From Kribbella catacumbae DSM 19601 (lineage in GTDB: Bacteria > Actinomycetota > Actinomycetes > Propionibacteriales > Kribbellaceae): 64,000 nt of DNA. The translations under genes were made by a program, and so were the position numbers. Numbering within the stretch: position 1 is the stretch's first letter; each line of letters opens with the position of its first letter. The stretch is from the NCBI RefSeq assembly GCF_000372465.1, contig NZ_AQUZ01000021.1:81113-145112 (forward strand), read 5' to 3'. This document shows positions 36,365 to 44,204 of this stretch, piece after piece. A model generated the notes under the pieces. It was not told where the DNA came from, did no database searches, and saw nothing but the letters and a program-made list of their open reading frames with translations.

Positions 36365-37591
36365 ATGAAAGGCTCAGGGGGTGACGACAAGGTGGTCCAG
36401 AAGAACGCGCGACTTGCGGCGGTGGTCGCGGCGGTAGCGGTAGCCGCGGTGGCAGGCGGCGGCGCTTTCGCCCACCAGCAGAGGCCTCAGGCCGGAGGTA
36501 CCGCGGCGGCTCCCCTGCAGGTCCAGTCGAGCCGGCCCACTCCGTCCCTCACACCGTCCGCTGTGCCCTCGACCCCGGCCCCTCCCTCGTCCTCGACACC
36601 GGCCGCCACCCCGAAACCGCCCGGTACGCCGCCGACGACCCCGGCCCCGAGCAACCCTGTCGAGATCCCGGTGGACCTGGCCGCCCTCGCCAAGGGCCGG
36701 AACCCCGCCGTGACCTATCGGTCCGACCGCGAAGTCCGTGGCGGCGGGCCGACGATCAAGATCCCCGGCAGCCAGCGGATCGAGAGGTTCGCCCGGCTCG
36801 GTGACGATGTGCTCGCGGTGGTCGGGACCGACGGCAGCACGACCGACCTTCTCGTCATCGGCGCGGGACACCCGACCAGGCGGGTCCCGAACGCCGACAC
36901 ACTCGTCACCAACAAGCAGGGCACCGCAGCGGCGTACACGACGGTCCGGCTCAACGCCGAGGGCATGGTGACCAGAGGCGGCGCCCTCCATCACCTGTCG
37001 GCGACCGGTGCGACCAAGACCCTCGACTTCCCCGACGACACCTTCGCGCTGAAGGTGGTCGCGTTGGTAGACGGCAAGGTCTACTACCGGTCGATCGACG
37101 AGCAGGCGGGCGACGTCGACCGGCTCTACGAGTGGACCCCCGGGACCACGACGCCGAAGCTGGTCAAGACCGTCACCGAGAGCCGGATCCTGTCCGAGGA
37201 CGGACGGTATTCCACCTCTTGGCGCAACGCCTCGGCAGGCGTCTGCAACGCCGTGCACGTAGTTGCCACCGGCAAGAAACTGTGGGAGACCTGCAAAGGC
37301 GACCTGACGGACTTCACGCCGGACAGCCGGGTCACGATCAGCCGCGGGTACGCAGGCAAAACCCCGATGGTTCGCATCGCCGCCCAGGACACCAAGACGG
37401 GCAAGCTGATCCATGCCTGGACGGGCTTCTTCGCCAACGCGGTCGCCGAAGACGACCAGCACGTCCTGATCAGCACCGAGGGAGCCACCGGCGGCTCGCT
37501 CGTTCGGTGCGTGATCGCCACGGGTGACTGCGAATTCGCCGTACCCCTCAGCAACGCCGAACTGCGGCTCGACCCAGGGATGACACCATGA
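36365..37591 (+). CDS. Membrane-anchored hypothetical protein, paralogue 2 of 3
   Basis: 408 aa; AGGGGA precedes the ATG. Same plan as its neighbours: helix (LAAVVAAVAVAAVAGGG), long Pro/Thr/Ser linker (about 45-100), and outer domain with FARLGDDVLAVVG, LYEWTPGTTTPKLVKT, cysteines in VCNAVH / ETCKGD and RCVIATGDCE, and the block QDTKTGKLIHAWTGFF...EDDQHVLI. The stop overlaps the start of paralogue 3 (ATGA). Confidence 0.85.
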   Translation: MKGSGGDDKVVQKNARLAAVVAAVAVAAVAGGGAFAHQQRPQAGGTAAAPLQVQSSRPTPSLTPSAVPSTPAPPSSSTPAATPKPPGTPPTTPAPSNPVEIPVDLAALAKGRNPAVTYRSDREVRGGGPTIKIPGSQRIERFARLGDDVLAVVGTDGSTTDLLVIGAGHPTRRVPNADTLVTNKQGTAAAYTTVRLNAEGMVTRGGALHHLSATGATKTLDFPDDTFALKVVALVDGKVYYRSIDEQAGDVDRLYEWTPGTTTPKLVKTVTESRILSEDGRYSTSWRNASAGVCNAVHVVATGKKLWETCKGDLTDFTPDSRVTISRGYAGKTPMVRIAAQDTKTGKLIHAWTGFFANAVAEDDQHVLISTEGATGGSLVRCVIATGDCEFAVPLSNAELRLDPGMTP

Positions 37592-38790
37592 AACGGACGA
37601 ACGGTCGGCTGATCGTGCTGGTCGCATCAGTGGCGGTGGCCGCCGTCGCACTCGGCGGCGTACTCGCATACCAGAAGGACCCCCAGGCGGGCAGTGCCGA
37701 CGCGGCTCCGCTGCCGACGCAGAGCAGCACGCCTACACCGGGACAGTCGAAGACACCGACCGGTACTCCGGTGACGCCATCCGCGACTCCGTCGACCACC
37801 CCGAGTAAGACGCCGACCTCCGCGCCGCCGACCTCCACCGGCCCGACCACGGTCAAACTGACCGTCAGCAGCCTCCCGAAGGGGCGTGCACCCCAGGTGC
37901 CCTACCTGGTCGACCGGGAGATTCGTGGCGGCGCGGGTTCGCCGGCGAAGGTGCCTGGCAGCACCATGATCTACGCGGTCGGCCGCCTCGACCCGTACGC
38001 GCTCGCGATCGTCGGCAAGGGCGACGACGGGACGGAGCTGATCCGCTTCGACGGCTACAGCAGCGATGTCCGGCGCACTCCCGGCGTCTCGTCGCTGGTG
38101 ACGACGGATGACCAGTCCGGGGCGGCGTACGCGGCGGCGCGGACCAGCTCCCGCGGCGCTGCCACGAAGGGCGGCATCGTCTACGCGGAGAGCGGTGGTT
38201 CGGTGCAGAGCCTGAAGGTGCCGGACGGCTGGAACACCGAGGTGCTCGCCTTCGTGAACGGCACGGTCTTCTACCGGTCGGGAGCGACGGAGAACGGGGC
38301 CTGGAACCTGTACTCCTGGCGGCCGGGCGCGGCGAAGGCACAGACCGAGAAGGTGGCCTCTCCGACGGCGGTGTCGCAGGACGGGCGGATCGCGGCCTCG
38401 GCGAGCCTGATCAACGACAGTGGCAGCTGCAGCACGGTCAGCGAGATCGCCACCGGCAAACAGCTCTGGCGGACCTGCGACAACTGGATCAACGGCTTCA
38501 CGCCCGACGGCGCCACCGCGATCGGCGGTCCGGCGTACGGCGACGGCTACTGCGACCTGGAACAGGCGGCGCTCGATGCCAAGGGTGGGCGGTTGATCCG
38601 CGAGTGGCAGGGGTGCTTCCACCAGATCAGGGCCGAGGACGACCAGCATCTGCTGATCGTCGCCGTCGCCTCGGGTGGCGGCGGGGACCCGGGCACCAAG
38701 AGCGCGATCATCCGGTGCAACATCAGCACGGGACGCTGTGAGCTGGCCACCGCGATCACTACAGATATCGCGCTCAACCTGGGCAGCTGA
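37588..38790 (+). CDS. Membrane-anchored hypothetical protein, paralogue 3 of 3
   Basis: 400 aa, translationally coupled to paralogue 2. Helix LIVLVASVAVAAVALGG, Thr/Pro linker (about 38-85), outer domain with AVGRLDPYALAIVG, LYSWRPGAAKAQT, cysteines in SCSTVSEI / RTCDNW and RCNISTGRCE, and REWQGCF...EDDQHLLIVAV. It has an extra cysteine pair (YCDLEQ / QGCFHQ) not seen in the others. Function unknown. Confidence 0.85.
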   Translation: MKRTNGRLIVLVASVAVAAVALGGVLAYQKDPQAGSADAAPLPTQSSTPTPGQSKTPTGTPVTPSATPSTTPSKTPTSAPPTSTGPTTVKLTVSSLPKGRAPQVPYLVDREIRGGAGSPAKVPGSTMIYAVGRLDPYALAIVGKGDDGTELIRFDGYSSDVRRTPGVSSLVTTDDQSGAAYAAARTSSRGAATKGGIVYAESGGSVQSLKVPDGWNTEVLAFVNGTVFYRSGATENGAWNLYSWRPGAAKAQTEKVASPTAVSQDGRIAASASLINDSGSCSTVSEIATGKQLWRTCDNWINGFTPDGATAIGGPAYGDGYCDLEQAALDAKGGRLIREWQGCFHQIRAEDDQHLLIVAVASGGGGDPGTKSAIIRCNISTGRCELATAITTDIALNLGS

Positions 38791-38848
38791 TGTCTGCCGG
38801 GAGCTAACCAGCGGGCGCACGGAGGCGAGCGGCGGCAGACTGCTCGGT

Positions 38849-39583
38849 ATGGAGCGAGTGGTGGTGCTGGCGGACATTCATGGCGTACTGCCTGCGTTGG
38901 AGGCTGTGCTGGCTGAGCCGGACGTAGCGGCCGCTGACGTGGTCGTACTGGCCGGGGACATCGCCAGCGGGCCGCAGCCTGTGGAGACGCTGGATCTCCT
39001 GGTGGGGTTGGGCGAGCGAGCCGTGTGGGTGCGGGGCAACGCGGACCGTGAGCTGGTTGCGATGGCTCGCGGGACGTACGACGGCCAGCCGCCGGATGCG
39101 GTGAGCCCTTGGGCTGCAGAGCAACTCCGGACGGACCAGGTCGAGCTGCTGGATGCCCTGCCGACCACAGTGACGATCGGCGACACGTTGTTCTGTCATG
39201 CGACGCCTCGCGATGACGAGGAGGTGGTGCTGGTCGACAGCCCGATCTCCCGCTGGGCCGACGTCCTCAGCGGCGTACCGGAGGAGATCCGAACGATCGT
39301 ATGCTGGCACACGCACATGCCCTTCGCCCGGCAGGTCGACCGGCGGCTGGTGGTCAACGCAGGCAGTGTCGGCATGCCGTACGGCGCCCCTGGTGCCAGC
39401 TGGGCTCTCTTGACCTCGTCCGGCGTCCAGCTCCGTCGTACTGCGCTGGACGCCTCTGCTGCAGACCAGCTTGCCAAGCACTCGACGTACCCCGGTATCG
39501 AGTCCTGGCTGGACGAGTACCTGCGCTCCAACTACTCCGACACCGAGGCGCTGGAGGCGTTCAGGCCGCGCTCGGAGGTCTGA
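38849..39583 (+). CDS. Calcineurin-like metallophosphoesterase (YfcE/MJ0936 type)
   Basis: 244 aa from ATG 38849. Dinuclear metal-site motifs in order: D-x-H (LADIHG), GD (VLAGDIASG), GN (VRGNADRE), H (FCHATP) and GHTH-like WHTHMPF, then the family's C-terminal NAGSVGMPY. Such enzymes hydrolyse phosphodiesters or phosphomonoesters; substrate unknown. GGAGGCG upstream at 38821-38827 is too far to be a ribosome site, so the initiation signal is weak. Confidence 0.9.
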   Translation: MERVVVLADIHGVLPALEAVLAEPDVAAADVVVLAGDIASGPQPVETLDLLVGLGERAVWVRGNADRELVAMARGTYDGQPPDAVSPWAAEQLRTDQVELLDALPTTVTIGDTLFCHATPRDDEEVVLVDSPISRWADVLSGVPEEIRTIVCWHTHMPFARQVDRRLVVNAGSVGMPYGAPGASWALLTSSGVQLRRTALDASAADQLAKHSTYPGIESWLDEYLRSNYSDTEALEAFRPRSEV

Positions 39584-39600
39584 GGAGCTACCGTCGGGGC

Positions 39601-40731
39601 ATGTTTGCGCGGCGACGGAAGCATTTCGGGACTTCGGCCGACAAGGCGACGTATGCGACGCTGCACACCGCCTCGCTGGCGACGCCGAGTCTGCGCGAAG
39701 GGCTGACCCCTGCGGCGGCCGGCAAGGCGAGCAAGCACCTGCGCGACCTGCTCGGTACTGCGGCCATCGCCATCTGCGACTCGTCCGGAGTACTGGCCTG
39801 GGACGGGGTCGGTGGCCCCTACGAGAGCAACCACCGCAGGGACGCCAAGGCCATCGCGGCGCCCACCCTGCGCAGCGGGCGGACCGCAGTACTCGGTGCA
39901 AATGATGTTGCCTGTGGTGATCCCCAGTGCCCGATCCGTACTGCGGTGGTCGCGCCGATCGTCACTGAGGACCGGGTAGTAGCCGTCCTGGTCGCCTACA
40001 GCCCACGCTCGTCGGCAGCACTCGTCCGGGCGACGGAGGAGGTGGCCAGGTGGGTCTCCGGCCAAGTGGAACTCGCAGAGCTCAACAAGGAGCGCACCCG
40101 GGCCATGGAGGCCGAGTTGCGGGCACTCAGGGCCCAGATCAGCCCGCACTTCATCTATAACGCCCTCGCAGCGATCGCCTCCTTCGTCCGGACCGACCCC
40201 GAGCGGGCCCGGGATCTGCTGCTCGAGTTCGCGGACTTCTCCCGCTATGCGCTGCGCCGCGGCGGTGAGTTCACCACGCTGTCCGATGAGCTGCGCAACG
40301 TGGAGCGGTATCTCGTCCTGGAACAGGCCCGGTTCGGCGAGCGGCTCAAGGTCTCGCTGCTGATCGCCCCGGAGGTACTGTCCGTCGCGATCCCGTTCCT
40401 GGTCGTCCAGCCTCTGGTGGAGAACGCGGTCCGGCACGGTCTGGACGGTACGTCGGGTATCGGCCGTATCACCATCCGTGCTCAGGACCGCGGGCTGGAG
40501 GCCGAGATCAGCGTCGAGGACGACGGCGCCGGCAGCGACCCCGAGGTGATCCGGGCCGCGCTCGCGGGCGAGTCGAGCGGCGACTCGGTCGGCCTCGGCA
40601 ACGTCGACGCCCGCCTGCGCCAGGTCTACGGCGACGTCTACGGCCTGGTCGTCGAGACCGCACCGGACGCAGGCACAAAGGTCAGCTTCCGGGTGCCCAA
40701 ATACTCCTCAGGGGTGCATGCGTCGGCTTAG
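39601..40731 (+). CDS. LytS/YpdA-type sensor histidine kinase (GAF + His_kinase)
   Basis: 376 aa, cytosolic. Residues about 45-160 form a GAF-like sensor domain (AIAICDSSGVLAWDG, then VAPIVTEDRVVAVLVAY). The His_kinase domain has the phosphoacceptor in RAQISPHFIYNAL, followed by the LytS-family ATPase lobe (PFLVVQPLVENAVRHGL, then GSGD..GLGNVDARLRQVYG). It lacks the membrane sensor of LytS itself. Partner regulator gene downstream, symporter genes after that. The stop codon lies in the left arm of repeat element copy B. Confidence 0.93.
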   Translation: MFARRRKHFGTSADKATYATLHTASLATPSLREGLTPAAAGKASKHLRDLLGTAAIAICDSSGVLAWDGVGGPYESNHRRDAKAIAAPTLRSGRTAVLGANDVACGDPQCPIRTAVVAPIVTEDRVVAVLVAYSPRSSAALVRATEEVARWVSGQVELAELNKERTRAMEAELRALRAQISPHFIYNALAAIASFVRTDPERARDLLLEFADFSRYALRRGGEFTTLSDELRNVERYLVLEQARFGERLKVSLLIAPEVLSVAIPFLVVQPLVENAVRHGLDGTSGIGRITIRAQDRGLEAEISVEDDGAGSDPEVIRAALAGESSGDSVGLGNVDARLRQVYGDVYGLVVETAPDAGTKVSFRVPKYSSGVHASA

Positions 40732-40896
40732 TGCCCCTCAGACGGTCTGGCACGAGTGCCGGCGGTGTCCAGGTGCGTGCATCGCAAGGCGGAGAAGAGG
40801 CCTCGATGCGGGGTTCATCGTGGTCTCTTCTCCGCCGCCGCGAGGTGCGTGCCTGGGCGCCGCCGGTGCCGTGCCAGACCGTCTGAGGGGCACTAG
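40728..40896 (+). repeat. Structured repeat element, copy B
   Basis: 169 bp, the same length as copy A. Outer arms TAGTGCCCCTCAGACGGTCT... and complement pair perfectly over about 25 bp, then continue with minor mismatches. Core box 1 is at 40767-40785 and core box 2 at 40842-40863, nearly identical to the other copies. The inner hairpin GGCGGAGAAGAGG..CCTCTTCTCCGCC-like closes on CGATG/CATCG. It fills the whole space between kinase and response regulator genes, and the right arm contains GAGGGG just before the regulator's start. Confidence 0.85.
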
Positions 40897-40899
40897 TGT

Positions 40900-41652
40900 G
40901 TGGCCATGGCTGACTCTCCCTTGCGTGCACTCGTCGCGGATGACGAGGAGCCGGCGCTGGCCGAGCTGGTCTATCTGCTGTCCAAGGACCCGCGGATCGG
41001 CCCGATCAAGACCGCGTCGAACGGCGCCGATGCGCTGAGGATCCTGCAAGGGGCCGACCTGGACGTGGTGTTCTGCGACATCAAGATGCCCGGACTGGAC
41101 GGCATCGACCTGGCCCGGGTGCTGTCCAATTTCAAGAAACCGCCGCAGGTCGTCTTCGTCACGGCGTACGACGAGCACGCGGTCGACGCCTTCGAGTTGC
41201 GCGCCACCGACTACGTGATGAAGCCGGTCCGCGCCGAGCGGCTCGCGGAGGCCGTCCGCCGGGTGGTCAACGCCGGTGCGCCGGTCACCGCCACCCCGCA
41301 GGACGACTCCGACGACGAGACCATCCCGGTCGAGCTGGCCGGCGTCACCCGCTTCGTGCAGCGCTCCACCGTCCGGTACGTCGAAGCGCAGGGCGACTAC
41401 GCCCGGCTGCACACCGGGCAGAACTCGCATCTGGTCCGGATCCCGCTCAGCACCCTGGAAGAGCGCTGGCGCGACGCGGGCTTCACCCGGATCCACCGCA
41501 GCACCCTGGTCGCGCTCGCCCACGTCGACGAGATGCGCGTCGACGGCGGCCGCTGCGCCGTCCGGGTCGGCGACGACTGGCTCCCGGTCAGCCGCCGCCA
41601 CACCCGCGAACTCCGCGACCTGCTGGTCCGCTCGACCTCACTGCGCGGATGA
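40900..41652 (+). CDS. LytTR-type response regulator
   Basis: 250 aa from GTG 40900 (GAGGGG 9 nt upstream) or 248 aa from ATG 40906. Receiver domain with D14/D15 and phosphoacceptor D60 (VVFCDIKMPG); K in DYVMKPVRAERL. LytTR DNA-binding domain about 145-245 (VRYVEAQGDYARLHT, IHRSTLVALAHVDEM, LPVSRRHTRELRDLL). With the GAF kinase upstream it would control the adjacent symporter genes. Its ribosome site lies in the outer stem of element copy B. Confidence 0.95.
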   Translation: MAMADSPLRALVADDEEPALAELVYLLSKDPRIGPIKTASNGADALRILQGADLDVVFCDIKMPGLDGIDLARVLSNFKKPPQVVFVTAYDEHAVDAFELRATDYVMKPVRAERLAEAVRRVVNAGAPVTATPQDDSDDETIPVELAGVTRFVQRSTVRYVEAQGDYARLHTGQNSHLVRIPLSTLEERWRDAGFTRIHRSTLVALAHVDEMRVDGGRCAVRVGDDWLPVSRRHTRELRDLLVRSTSLRG

Positions 41653-42029
41653 GTACGCCGGAGCCGCCGCGACGGGTTCGGGTCACCAGCCCGAGGACCA
41701 GTGCGGCGCGCCGGCTGGCAGCCAACACCGGTACCCGGGAAATCGACGAGCAGACTCGGGTCGGCGAGGTCTACATGAACTCGCTGATCCAGGCGCAGCT
41801 CCGGCTCGCACTCGCGGTGATCGGCGGTGCGGCGGTGGCACTGGGTGGCCTGCCGTTGCTCTTCCTGCTCGTGCCGGCGACCCGCACGTTCTCGATCCTC
41901 GGCCTGCCACTGCCCTGGCTGCTGCTCGGCATCGTCGTCTACCCCGTGCTTTATGTTGCCGCCCGCATCTATGTCCGCAAGGCCGAGCGGATCGAGACGG
42001 AGTTCACCGAGTTCGTAGGGCGCAAGTAG
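41649..42029 (+). CDS. Small two-helix membrane protein next to symporter
   Basis: 126 aa, start overlapping the regulator's stop by 4 bp. About 50 hydrophilic residues, then two membrane helices (LALAVIGGAAVALGGLPLLFL and PWLLLGIVVYPVLYVAARI) and a charged tail (RKAERIETEFTEF). The position before a symporter mimics DUF485-ActP pairs, but the sequence is not a clear DUF485. The tail resembles that of other small symporter partners. Function as a transport partner is inference. Confidence 0.75.
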   Translation: MSTPEPPRRVRVTSPRTSAARRLAANTGTREIDEQTRVGEVYMNSLIQAQLRLALAVIGGAAVALGGLPLLFLLVPATRTFSILGLPLPWLLLGIVVYPVLYVAARIYVRKAERIETEFTEFVGRK

Positions 42030-43580
42030 ATGTCTCCGGCAATGAGTTTGACTGCGATCGGACTGGTGGTCGCGGCAACCATCGGGATCGGTCTGTTCGG
42101 GCTGCGGATCTCCCGCACGACCAGCGACTTCTACGTCGCCAGCCGGGCCGTCACCCCACGTTGGAACGCGTCCGCGATCAGCGGCGAATACTTGTCGGCG
42201 GCATCCTTCCTCGGCGTCGCCGGTCTGGTGCTGGTGAACGGCGCCGACATGCTCTGGTTCTCGGTCGGCTACACCGTCGGCTACCTGATGCTGCTCGTGC
42301 TGATCGCCGCACCCCTGCGTCGATCCGGCGCCTACACGCTGCCCGACTTCGCCGAGACCCGCTTCGAATCGGCTCCCGTACGGAAGATCTGCTCCTGCCT
42401 CGTCTTCGGTATCGGCACCCTCTACCTGCTCCCCCAGTTGCGTGGCGCCGGCCTGGCCCTGCAAACGGTGACCGGCGCGCCAACGGAGGTCGGCGCGGCA
42501 GTGGTCGCGATCATCGTGGTGATCAATGTGGCGGCCGGCGGGATGCGTTCGATCACCTTCGTGCAGGCCTTCCAGTACTGGCTCAAACTCACCGCGCTGG
42601 CCACGCCGATCTTCGTCATTCTGATCGCCTGGCGCTCGGGCGACCATCCGGTCGGAGTACTGGAGTCCCTGCAGGGAGCGGGTGCCGAGTGGGCCGAACC
42701 GCTGTCCCGGGCCGGCGGACGCGACCACCCGGTCTACGCGACGTACTCGTTGCTCTTGGCCCTTTGTTTCGGAACGATGGGCCTGCCGCACGTACTCGTC
42801 CGCTTCTACACCAACCCGGACGGACGGGCAGCCCGCCGTACGACGGTTGTCGTGCTGGCCCTGCTCGGAGTGTTCTACCTCTTCCCACCCGTGTACGCCG
42901 TCCTGGGCCGAAGCTTCGCGCCCGACCTGATCGGAGCCGGCGCCGACACCGTCGTCCTCGAGCTGCCTGGACGGATCTTCCCTGGCACAGCAGGGGATCT
43001 GCTCGGTGCACTCGTCGCCGCGGGAGCCTTCGCCGCGTTCTTGTCGACGTCGTCCGGGCTGACCGTCGCGATCGCCGGCGTGATCGACCAGGACCTCTTG
43101 CGCAACCGGCTGCATCGGTTGACCGGTGGTGACTACCTGGCCGTCAACAGCTTCCGCATCGCCGCCCTGCTCGCGGTCGCGGTTCCCTATCTGGCCTTCA
43201 ATCTCACCGGCGCACTGAGCCTTGCCGACACCGTAGGCCTTGCGTTCGCCGTGGCGGCGTCAACGTTCTGCCCCCTGCTGGTGCTGGGGATCTGGTGGCG
43301 CAAGATGTCCACCGTCGGTGCCGCGGCAGGGCTGATCGTGGGTGGCGTCGCCGCGATCACCGCAGTACTGGTCAACGTGATCGGCCCACCGCAGGGCGGC
43401 TGGCCGAAAGCCCTGATCGGCCAGCCGGCCGCCTGGACGATGCCGCTCGCCTTCATCACCGTGATCGTCGTCTCCAAGCTCACGCCGCACAAGATCCCTC
43501 GCGGCACCGCGCGCAGCATGGTCCGCCTGCACACCCCGGAAGCCGTCGACGTCGACCGCGGCCTCTCCCCACTCACCTGA
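42030..43580 (+). CDS. Solute:sodium symporter (SSS family)
   Basis: 516 aa, about 13 helices. SSS signatures: SDFYVASRAVTPRWNASAISGEYLSAASFLG (in part), GTLYLLPQLRGAG, TMGLPHVLVRFYT and FAVAASTFCPLLVLGIWW match the acetate/pyruvate ActP-type branch. Start immediately follows the small protein's stop. Regulated probably by the LytTR system just upstream. The stop codon sits inside a 30-bp perfect inverted repeat. Substrate likely a small monocarboxylate. Confidence 0.92.
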   Translation: MSPAMSLTAIGLVVAATIGIGLFGLRISRTTSDFYVASRAVTPRWNASAISGEYLSAASFLGVAGLVLVNGADMLWFSVGYTVGYLMLLVLIAAPLRRSGAYTLPDFAETRFESAPVRKICSCLVFGIGTLYLLPQLRGAGLALQTVTGAPTEVGAAVVAIIVVINVAAGGMRSITFVQAFQYWLKLTALATPIFVILIAWRSGDHPVGVLESLQGAGAEWAEPLSRAGGRDHPVYATYSLLLALCFGTMGLPHVLVRFYTNPDGRAARRTTVVVLALLGVFYLFPPVYAVLGRSFAPDLIGAGADTVVLELPGRIFPGTAGDLLGALVAAGAFAAFLSTSSGLTVAIAGVIDQDLLRNRLHRLTGGDYLAVNSFRIAALLAVAVPYLAFNLTGALSLADTVGLAFAVAASTFCPLLVLGIWWRKMSTVGAAAGLIVGGVAAITAVLVNVIGPPQGGWPKALIGQPAAWTMPLAFITVIVVSKLTPHKIPRGTARSMVRLHTPEAVDVDRGLSPLT

Positions 43581-43667
43581 TCATTCGCCCCCTTTTCACC
43601 CTCTTCGCGTGCTGACCGGCGCCGGCCGGTCGGCGGCGAGGGTGAAAAGGGGGCGAATGATCAGGTG
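43574..43667. terminator. 30-bp perfect inverted repeat spanning the symporter stop codon
   Basis: Arms 43574-43603 and 43638-43667 are exact complements (CACCTGATCATTCGCCCCC... and reverse), with an inner GACCGG/CCGGTC stem. Far longer than a usual intrinsic terminator. It separates the first symporter from the DUF485-actP pair. Confidence 0.85.
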
Positions 43668-43753
43668 GGTGGGTGACCGTTCGTCGTGCCGTTCCGACCG
43701 CTCACCGCAGCGGGTTTCACCGCCGGTCGAAAGCTGAGCACCGCTGAGCGCTC

Positions 43754-43810
43754 GTTGTGGTTCGGGACTGTCAGGTGCCAATGAGCTGGACCACAGTACG
43801 AACCAGCAAC
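43754..43810. promoter_or_regulatory. Inverted repeat in the promoter region of the DUF485-symporter pair
   Basis: GTTG-TGGTTCG (43754-43764) and CGAACCAGCAAC (43799-43810) are inverted copies apart from one base, and ACTGT/ACAGT repeats lie inside. It is about 50 bp before the DUF485 start, so it may be an operator for the LytTR regulator or another protein. Confidence 0.35.
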
Positions 43811-43859
43811 CCTGCACGCCGGTTATCCGCCCGGCCTGATTCCGTCTGGAGGTCCCGCG

Positions 43860-44204
43860 ATGAGCGATACGCGCCGCGCGGCCGGCGATCCGGAGATGAC
43901 GACGTACCGAGATGTCCAGCTGTCACCGGACTTCTCCGAGTTGCGTCGCCGATTCCGGCGCTTCGTGTTCCCGATGACCGGCCTGTTCCTGGCCTGGTAC
44001 TTCCTCTACGTCCTGCTCGCCGACTACGCCCCCGGGTTCATGTCGACCAAGATCGGCGGCAACATCAACATCGCGCTGCTGCTCGGGCTCGGCCAGTTCG
44101 TCTCCACCTTCGCGATCACGCTGCTCTACGTCCGCTGGGCCGACCAGAAGTTCGACCCGGACGCCAAGCACCTGCGTGACCAGATCGAGGGAGAGACCCA
44201 GTGA
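43860..44204 (+). CDS. DUF485 membrane protein
   Basis: 114 aa with two helices (FVFPMTGLFLAWYFLYVLLADYAP and IALLLGLGQFVSTFAITLLYV) and DUF485 hallmarks (LRRRFRRFVFP, then WADQKFDP). It is the YjcH-like partner found with ActP. Ribosome site GGAGG 7 nt upstream; the stop overlaps the next start. Confidence 0.93.
   Translation: MSDTRRAAGDPEMTTYRDVQLSPDFSELRRRFRRFVFPMTGLFLAWYFLYVLLADYAPGFMSTKIGGNINIALLLGLGQFVSTFAITLLYVRWADQKFDPDAKHLRDQIEGETQ

Noticed and set aside
35067..38790. The three anchored paralogues considered as PASTA or lipoprotein LpqB-like kinase partners
   Set aside because: No PASTA motif, no lipobox and no GerMN-like domain are visible; only the layout is comparable.
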